Assembly: GCA_009760855.2 (NCBI GenBank)
Contig: WPIO01000006.1
Span: 6,142,001 to 6,206,000 of the forward strand
From: Cristatella mucedo
Taxonomy: Eukaryota > Bryozoa > Phylactolaemata > Cristatellidae
Direction: 5' to 3'
Length of the DNA stretch: 64,000 nt
The translations under genes and the position numbers were made by a program. Below the pieces are notes generated by a model. It saw only the letters and a program-made list of their open reading frames with translations, made no database searches and was not told where the DNA came from. Below are positions 58,901-64,000 of the stretch, in pieces (the stretch's first letter is position 1; each line of letters begins with the position of its first letter).

Positions 58901-59020
58901 TCGCGTTGGCACACCTCCTGCAGCGCCACGATCTCGTAGGCAGCATCGCCGAGATGCTCAGCTATGGCTTCGATTCTCTCTTTTCTCAGCTTGCTCTGGA
59001 AGCCCCTGATCGCTATGGCC
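51364..59020 (-). CDS. SMPD2: Neutral sphingomyelinase (SMPD2/nSMase1-like), seven exons, first exon not found
   Basis: A Mg-dependent phosphodiesterase of the endonuclease/exonuclease/phosphatase fold that hydrolyses sphingomyelin to ceramide and phosphocholine at intracellular membranes. Exons (minus order): 59020-58915, 58731-58655, 56273-56090, 55218-55012, 54864-54729, 52502-52383, 51707-51364. All have GT-AG borders and fitting phases. Together they encode about 390 residues, close to the vertebrate enzyme's ~420 once an N-terminal exon is added. Signatures are 'IVALQE' (metal-binding Glu), 'SGLCVFSKYPI', 'LLCGDLN', 'GARLDYVMY' and 'YSDHEAVLASF' (catalytic His), then two C-terminal hydrophobic helices. 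The expected N-terminal 'LNCW' segment lies on an exon I cannot locate. It is the only confidently identified host gene here. Confidence 0.9.
52020..52172. repeat. (CT)n microsatellite in an nSMase intron
   Basis: CT tract with a few CC/GTC interruptions. On the transcribed strand it reads as GA in the RNA. Confidence 0.95.
52383..52502 (-). CDS. SMPD2: nSMase exon with catalytic SDHEA motif
   Basis: Acceptor 'tccatttag|gag', donor 'ccaagtg|gtgagt'. 120 bp. Encodes 'GRAYFYSDHEAVLASFLLKA'. The His of SDHEA is the general base of the enzyme. Phase fits the one-base carry-over on both sides. Confidence 0.92.
52740..53010. repeat. (CA)n-rich tract in an nSMase intron
   Basis: The purest CA core is at 52825-52894, with flanking CACACG/CACATA variants. 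Open frames made of His/Thr or Cys/Val across it are artefacts. Confidence 0.95.
53225..53259. repeat. G-run, ~30 bp
   Basis: Almost uninterrupted G on the plus strand. Lengths of such runs are assembly-sensitive. Another run is at 52661-52673. Confidence 0.95.
53545..54475. repeat. 15-bp minisatellite, ~930 bp, in an nSMase intron
   Basis: The unit is CTCTGCCCTCTGCTG, interspersed with an 18-bp variant carrying TCTGCATCGG/TCTGCATCTG and a C-substituted CTCCCCTCTGCTG unit. There is a phase change near 54026. Because unit lengths are multiples of three, it is open in most frames on both strands for ~400 codons. These frames (Cys/Ser/Ala/Leu or Arg/Glu/Gln-rich) are not genes: real nSMase exons flank the array. 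Confidence 0.95.
54729..54864 (-). CDS. SMPD2: nSMase exon with RxDYV motif
   Basis: Acceptor 'gcgttgcag|cacc', donor 'cagaatgaag|gtagct'. 136 bp, 45 codons plus one base. Encodes 'NNPFVNRKSLQLWPHGARLD' then YVMY, the conserved region ahead of the active-site His exon. Confidence 0.9.
55012..55218 (-). CDS. SMPD2: nSMase exon with GDLN catalytic motif
   Basis: Acceptor 'ccgcttgcag|gtgc', donor 'gttgagaag|gtcagg'. 207 bp, exactly 69 codons. Contains 'HRTTQMLNLAQFVRHTSDAC' and 'AALLCGDLNTED', where the Asp and Asn of GDLN are catalytic in this fold. Its C-terminal 'LKDAWVEK' is family-typical. Confidence 0.92.
55338..55415. repeat. Short tandem repeat, AGCACGAGCAA-type
   Basis: About five units of 'agcaaagcagcacg' in direct array within the intron between nSMase exons. 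It produces meaningless Ala/Cys/Ser frames. Confidence 0.85.
55688..55803 (-). repeat. SINE-I copy in an nSMase intron, minus
   Basis: Complementary B box 'gcattcgaacccacgacct' and A-box complement 'agcaaccgccttacccac', with the body reversed between 55690 and 55745. Confidence 0.8.
56090..56273 (-). CDS. SMPD2: nSMase exon (core beta-sandwich)
   Basis: Acceptor 'gtgcttgcag|tgg', donor 'accacgcat|gtaagc'. 184 bp: one base plus 61 codons. Contains 'GYTGSGLCVFSKYPILETMW', 'HADWYGAKGVGLCKLKL' and 'MIVHVYTTH', all diagnostic of nSMase-type EEP enzymes. It runs in frame into the next exon. Confidence 0.92.
56502..56600. repeat. (GT)n-rich tract in an nSMase intron
   Basis: TG/GTGTGC-rich sequence with interruptions. 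It produces His/Thr open frames on the minus strand, which I ignore. Confidence 0.9.
56708..57270 (-). mobile_element. LINE-A copy inside an nSMase intron, minus
   Basis: Starts with the reversed tail 'aatgtaatgtaatgtatctc' and 'tgtctgtaactccacaaagc'. The minus strand then encodes 'YLAELLHQFQPLCTLRSCT', 'AVPFLSFKTVGDRSFSSAG' and 'LLREMKSAGYRM'. It is the least broken LINE-A C-terminus in the window (56632-57144 open) and lies in the same orientation as the host gene. Confidence 0.85.
57310..57375. repeat. Two-unit tandem repeat with C-runs
   Basis: A ~30-bp unit 'gtgacccccccccaccgcctg' occurs twice in direct succession. Intronic position. Confidence 0.7.
58385..58512. repeat. (CA)n and (GGGA)n microsatellites in an nSMase intron
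   Basis: (CA)n at 58390-58418, then (GGGA)n to about 58511 on the plus strand. The gene's transcribed strand is CCCT-rich in RNA. The plus-strand GGGA tract could form G-quadruplexes. Ser/Pro open frames across it are artefacts. Confidence 0.95.
58655..58731 (-). CDS. SMPD2: nSMase exon
   Basis: Acceptor 'ggttgacag|att', donor 'tttttacag|gtgagc'. It encodes 'IWNEDDYVTLRLRLSERLPF' then SHYFY, leaving two bases of a codon completed by the next exon. It matches the family's 'W...D...L......P..HYF.SG' region. Confidence 0.88.
58915..59020 (-). CDS. SMPD2: nSMase exon (first one found; includes metal-binding Glu)
   Basis: Acceptor 'ccttgcag|ggcc', donor 'ctgcaggag|gtgtgc'. One base completes the previous codon, then 35 codons, including 'IRGFQSKLRKERIEAIAEHL' and ending 'YEIVALQE'. 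In the family this Glu coordinates Mg2+. The missing upstream exon should end in the conserved Asn-Cys-Trp. Confidence 0.88.
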
Positions 59021-60250
59021 CTGCAAGGATCACAGGGTCTTGAGCGAAAGACCGAAATTCGGCAGCCGAGATGGACACAAGTGCTGCAGAGCCGCGTGCA
59101 AAGCAGGCACATCTGGCGTGTGCATGTGTGCAAACCAGGCACATGTGACACACGCATGGCACCCAGGAGCTCGGCACGCGGCTTCTCCAATCGAGAATCG
59201 ACAGGACTGGAGAGCAGCTGTAGACTGCTTGTAGGAAGGATGCGAAAACGCCCACTAGCAGTTCGTCAGCATGCTGCACGAACCTGGCGCATCGAGCAGC
59301 CGTGGGCCAGAGCCACCGTCGATTGATTGCAGGGCACCTGCCGAGCAGTTTACCAATCGTTCAACACTTCAATAGCAGACGACTCGTATTTTGGCCATCT
59401 GAGGCTGAAGCTTGTATCAAGATGGCATCGAGGCTAGCTCAGCTGGCTGTGGCTTCTACTGGCTAACCTTTCAGCTACTACGGTTTCATTTGCTCATAAG
59501 GCCAGGACGCTTTCCTGCTACGAGCACAGTACCCATAGCAGCATGAGCAGGCACGGAGCTGTCTCTATGCCAAACAAACGACTGCAAATAAAGTAGTAGA
59601 ATTAGCTTGGATAAGCACCGTGCCCGTAGCAGCAAGTTAGTTCATTGTATAAATATATAGCCGTATTAGATTAACCTTTCCCCATACATAATCGGAGCTC
59701 CAAAAGCATGCAGAAACAGAAATCCTTCTCACACTTCTGCCCTCTAGGATCTCCCCTAGGTCTTGCCCCCTTCCTAGTCCTAGTAGAACTAGTGCGGTTT
59801 ACGGTTTATCAGGAGTCCAGATGCCGAAATAGCACAAAAGGTGGCAGGAAAAAGTCGTGGCCGTGTCAAATTGCAGCAAATAGAATTCCCTGCTAGGGCA
59901 TAATATAGACCCATCAGTTCCCAATGCTGAACTATATTCAGACGATATTAATGCCACAGCAACAAAAGTGTGATCTGCTCTCGCCGGCCAACGAACTAAG
60001 CGAAACCTAGGTTTGCCCTTGACAGCTGCCTATTGCACCAAGCAAGCAAACATGCGTGTCACATATGAAATAAAATGAAATGACATCTAGCAAGATGCAT
60101 CGTTCGACTGTCGAACTCTACTCAACACAGCGCCTCTAAAAGCAAGTCAGCAGGGTCAACATTCACACCAAGCTTAAGCCAAGAACTTCCTAGAGTAGAA
60201 GAAAAGCAAGAAGAAAAGTGAGATAATCACATTTTGATGCGATTCAGTAT
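59021..60250. other. Upstream of the found nSMase exons; first exon not located
   Basis: Open frames at 58964-59326 (plus) and 58735-59279 (minus) overlap the real exon and have no independent support. I searched by eye on the minus strand for a frame ending Asn-Cys-Trp at a GT donor and did not find it. Confidence 0.35.
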
Positions 60251-60251
60251 A

Positions 60252-60303
<52 letters not shown>

Positions 60304-60475
60304 GTACTGCAAAAATATATATATAATAAATATATATATATATATTCAGTACTGTGAATATATATATATATATATAAAATATATATAAATATATATAAAT
60401 ATATTATAATATTAATATTATATCGATATATACATTTATTATATATATATATATATTATATATTACATATTATGT
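60250..60475. repeat. (CT)n/(AT)n compound microsatellite
   Basis: CT repeats at 60250-60269 followed by interrupted (AT)n with two 'attcagtactg' insertions, a small internal direct duplication. Confidence 0.95.
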
Positions 60476-60518
60476 TGTGAAATGTACTTATACTCCGTGG
60501 CATCGGCGAGAATTTCAG

Positions 60519-60647
60519 TCGATGCAGCAGCAGCAGCTACAGCAGCAGGGAACGAAGCATGAAGCTCGGTCATCGGCTGCATCCAACGTCAGTCTAGAAC
60601 GCAGGCTCGGCCGGCAAAATCTTGAAGTTCTCGCACCAGATGTACAG
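60519..60647 (+). CDS. Candidate Gln-rich exon of an unrecognised host gene
   Basis: Bounded by 'gagaatttcag|tcg' and 'atgtacag|gtagcc', exactly 43 codons in phase 0. Encodes 'SMQQQQLQQQGTKHEARSSA' then a polar helix with 'LERRLGRQNLEVLAPDVQ'. It is open without stops and CG-richer than its surroundings. There is no domain or second exon to confirm it. Confidence 0.35.
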
Positions 60648-60837
60648 GTAGCCATGATGGCAAGGGAATGCTTGGTTTCAAATCACGTAGGCCCCTAATA
60701 ATACGGCTGCAATGTTATGGTGCAAGTAATACAAGCAGCATTCGTTAATTATCTTACAGTCTGAATCGATGGTATAAGTACTTAAACGGCTCCTAACTAC
60801 CTGAGGCTTAACGTGGAAAACGAATAAAACGTGATTC

Positions 60838-60958
60838 ATTAGTTGAGCGCCCTATGAAAACCTACACTCTATCGAGGCGTATGCTACATGGCTCGAGCCC
60901 GTGACCTTGGTCGTTATAGGCCAGCACCTTACGGCTGAGTCAAACCAAGGCTGTAATA
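60838..60958 (-). repeat. SINE-II copy, minus, diverged
   Basis: Reversed tail ('agcgccctatgaaaacctac'), B-box complement ('ggctcgagcccgtgacctt') and head complement ('tgagtcaaaccaaggctg'). Confidence 0.75.
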
Positions 60959-61261
60959 AAGAGCAACTATAGTTATAGGCCAACCTAGTGTCAACAAAAA
61001 GTTTATTAAATACCCCAACTTTATGATTGGTTCATCTAGCATCGCTACCTTGACTTCTGCCTGTAATCTGATCATGCTATTTCAAACGACTTGTAATTGG
61101 ATGAGCTCACACTTTGTCCACAGTCAAGTCGCTCCTACATAGGAAGCTAAAGAGCCTGATCGAAATTAGGGCAGGACGAAAAAAAGAGAGCAGAGTACCG
61201 CAGCTAGACTAGCTTAGTCATTACTGATATCTCGTCAAGAAAATTGCTATTCTCTTGATTT

Positions 61262-63710
61262 GGTACAATGGTATATTAATAATGATAGTAATAATAATGC
61301 ACTTGATAAAGCTCCCTCAGAGAACTCAATCTCTTTCTAGGCGCTTTACATTTGCTGCAAAGTGAAATGCAATTAATGGTAATTAAAACCATGCTTGAAA
61401 AACAAACAAAATGAATAATATGGTTAGGGGTGACATGCACAGGGTCAGCATGCAAATGTGATTAGTGGCAGCATGCACAGTGTCAGCACGCATAAGCACA
61501 TCAAGGAGGAATCACAGGGACTCACTATATGCTGTCCTAAATAGGTGTTTTAAGTTCCTTTTAAATGTGGTCAGGTCAGGGGATGTTCTGACGCAGGTCG
61601 GGAGGGAGTTCCAGGCTTTGGGAGCATACGAACTAAATGCACGGTCTCCAAAGGATTTAAGGTTTGTACGAGGTATTTCTAGACTGTTGGATTCCGAAAA
61701 GCAGGTGGTACGATGCTTGGCCTGATGGGGTAGTATATCTGAGAGATAGGCTGGAGCAATAGAATGAAGGGACCTAAAAGTGAGCGACAAAACCTTGAAG
61801 TCAATCCGTTGCTTGACTGGTAGCCAGTGCAGGTCGGCGAGAAGTGGAGTAATGTGGCAACTGCGACGCTCACGACAGACAAGCCTAGCTGCCGAGTTTT
61901 GCACCAGCTGCAATCGCCTGATCGCACATGCTGGTAGACCAGCAAGCAGTGAGTTGCAGAAGTCGAGGCAGGATGTCACGAATGCATGGACCAACTTGGA
62001 CGTGGTATTCTTATCTAAACAAGCCCGAATTTTAGCAATGTTATGAAGCTGAAAATAGGCAGATTTGACTGTGGAGCTGATATGGTCGTCTAACGAGAGG
62101 TCACTTTGGAATATGACACCTAGATTTCGAGCTGATTCAACTGGAGATATGCTGGCAGAGCCAATTTTGAGAGTCAGCCTTTCCAATCTCTCAAACACAC
62201 TGGTTTGCCCATAACTAGTAAGTTAGTTTTATCATCGTATAGTTTTAGAAAATTTGTTGCCATCCATGTGCGGATGTCATCAATGCATGCAGCAAGTGAG
62301 TTTAGAGAATTGGAGGTGCTCGAAGGCTGGGAGGGATCAAAGCAAAGGTACAACTGAGTGTCATCTGCATAGAAGTGAAAGCCTAGATTGTGCTTGACAA
62401 TCACATCAGCAAGAGGGAGAGTATAAACCGTGAAAAGAACCGGACCTAGCACGGAGCCCTGAGGTACTCCTATTTCAGAGGTACTTCAGATCATCTTTGT
62501 CCATTCACGTCAATACTCTGGTCTCCCACTGAGATAGGACCTGAACCACTGCAGAGCAGCGCCAGTGATGCCCAGGCGAGATGAGAGGTGCTCTAGAAGA
62601 ACTTTGTGGTCGATGGTACCAAAAGCTGCCGAAAGATCAAGCAAAACAAGCAGAGACACTCTACCCATGTCTGCATTCCTAAGTAGGTCGTTGTATACCC
62701 TAAGCAATGCTGACTCTGTGGAGTGATTAGCTCTAAAGCCAGACTGGAACTTACTAGCAAGGTGTGAGGTTTCGATATATAAGTTCAACTGATCTGCCAC
62801 GACCCGTTCGAGTGTCTTTGAAAGGAATGGTAGAAGGAAGACTGGGCGGTAGTTGCTCAAGTTCTCTTGGTCCAGTGTGGCTTTTTTGAGAAGTGGCCTG
62901 ACTACAGCTTTTTGAAAGGTGCTGGGACATGACTTGAGGCTAATGACATAATAATGATGTTAGTTATGCATGGCAGCAGCAGATCAATGCAACGTAGGAG
63001 CAGGACAGTGGGAGTAGGATCAAGAGGACTTGTTGTCTTCTTTGATTGAGATACGAACTTTAGGACTAGATCACTAGTGACCTGCTTAAATGCAGACATT
63101 GAGGTGCAGCCAGGAACCGAGGAACAGCATTCTAGTCGGGAGGTTGTCATCGCAGGGATGGATTCCCTGATCTTGTCTATTTTCTGCACAAAGAATCGAG
63201 AGAAGCAATCGGCTAGATCATCACAAGGATCATCAGGTAAAGAGCTAATCTGGGAGCGGTTGAGGAGATGGTTTATTGTCAACATCAGCATTTTTGGATT
63301 GTGCATCTGTGATTCAACAATGTTTCTAGAGAAGCTAGACTTGGCCTTTGCTAGGATCGATTGGTGCGACCTACAGTAGTCTTCATATGCCTGTCGATGG
63401 ACAGTTAGTCCGGATCTTTTGTATGCTTTTTCAAGCTTTCGTTTAGTAGACTTGGTTAGTTTAATGTCTGTGGTAAACCATAGGCCGTCTGGGCGGGGGG
63501 GGGGGGGGCGCACAGTGCACTTTGTCAGAGGTGCAAACTCGTCGAGCGTGTCAGCTAGTGTCGTGTTGAAGCTATCTACCAATGATGACAGATCGGAGGG
63601 AGGACTGAGCAGCAGAGATGAAGCAGATATTCTCACACGGACAGCATCGATGTCAAGGGTCTTGCAGGGTATGTAGCACCTTTTGAGAACCACATATCTT
63701 TATAAGACTT
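61262..63710 (-). mobile_element. LINE-B, most complete copy (CR1/L2/Rex1-like non-LTR retrotransposon)
   Basis: On the minus strand, from 63693: the linker after the endonuclease domain ('LWFTTDIKLTKSTKRKLEKA'), the RT entry ('FLSKTLERVVADQLNLYIE', 'STESALLRVYNDLL', 'DLSAAFGTIDHKVLLEHL'), then '[18 protein letters not shown]' and the catalytic '[14 protein letters not shown]', thumb and C-terminal 'LQLVQNSAARLVCRERRS'. The 3' UTR, the stem-loop ending near 61300 and the (ATT)n tail at 61275-61295 close it. The apurinic-type endonuclease is missing, so it is 5'-truncated at ~63700. Frame breaks near 62900, 62500 and 62190 make it inactive. Confidence 0.9.
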
Positions 63711-63799
63711 TGCACAAGCTTTTCATTATTTCTGGGTATAGGATCTGAAGGTTCCATCACTCACCAAAGCTGGTGCTCGAGCGCAATAGATAAATATAT

Positions 63800-63945
63800 A
63801 TATATAGTTCATTCATATAGCGCCCCAAGAGAACCTAATCTCTATTCAGGTGCTTCACATGTGCCTCGGGGCTCGAGCCCACGACCTCAGTCAGACCTTA
63901 GTCGGGGCGAGCACCTTACCGCTAGACCAAACCAGCTCGGCGAGC
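63800..63945 (-). repeat. SINE-II copy, minus
   Basis: Reversed tail 'catatagcgccccaagagaa', B-box complement 'ggggctcgagcccacgac', head complement 'tagaccaaaccagctcgg'. It is preceded by a short TA repeat (63791-63803), possibly its tail/target side. Confidence 0.88.
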
Positions 63946-64000
63946 AAGGACGCCGGATAGGGTGGTAGGTGAAAGCTCGCCTGAAGCAACCTGTCGGCCG

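Overview
The window is eukaryotic nuclear DNA, almost certainly from an animal. The evidence is a spliced neutral sphingomyelinase gene of metazoan type (minus strand, 51364-59020), several CR1/L2/Rex1-like non-LTR retrotransposon copies, two tRNA-derived SINE families, many long microsatellites and very low coding density. I cannot name the species. The host background is roughly 42-50% GC by eye. A central block from about 26.6 to 39.3 kb is much more AT-rich and has a different, dense and virus-like organisation.

Layout. 1-26.5 kb is intergenic or intronic DNA. It holds fragments of two LINE families (LINE-B, with a hairpin 3' end and an (ATT)n tail, and LINE-A, with a TTACA tail), tRNA-derived SINEs, a short MITE-like element (10.4 kb), a long (AT)n tract, a ~1.2 kb palindrome built around a LINE-A copy (17-18.2 kb), and very long (CT)n tracts (21.3-22.4 kb). 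Around and downstream of those tracts (22.0-24.4 kb) are candidate plus-strand exons of an unrecognised host gene. At 25.5-26.55 kb, GGAAACGTACAGGGG-type repeats in inverted orientation flank an (AT)n tract and a degenerate CCCTAAA array.

26589-39325 is a decayed Polinton/Maverick-type element. It has terminal inverted repeats of about 180-190 bp that begin AG and end CT, a DDE integrase, an adenain-like protease, a protein-primed type DNA polymerase B (minus, 35332-39130), an overlapping pair of small hydrophobic virion-like proteins, a cluster of fibre-like repeat proteins, a two-TM SLATT-like protein and several small unknown ORFs. I find no major capsid protein and no packaging ATPase. 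Nearly every long gene carries in-frame stops or frameshifts, so this copy is dead.

39.3-51.3 kb is intergenic DNA with SINEs and LINE fragments. 51.36-59.02 kb is the sphingomyelinase gene: seven exons with consistent phases and canonical splice sites encode about 390 residues, including the catalytic EEP-fold motifs and two C-terminal membrane segments. The first coding exon was not found. Its introns carry a 0.93 kb 15-bp minisatellite, (CA)n and (GGGA)n tracts, a SINE and a LINE-A copy. 59-64 kb holds a candidate Q-rich plus-strand exon, an AT-rich microsatellite, the best LINE-B copy (reverse transcriptase with YADD, minus, 61.26-63.7 kb) and SINEs.

The clearest biological links are a DNA-virus-like element whose enzymes and virion proteins would have worked together before it decayed, and a SINE/LINE partnership in which SINE-II shares its 3' end with LINE-B.
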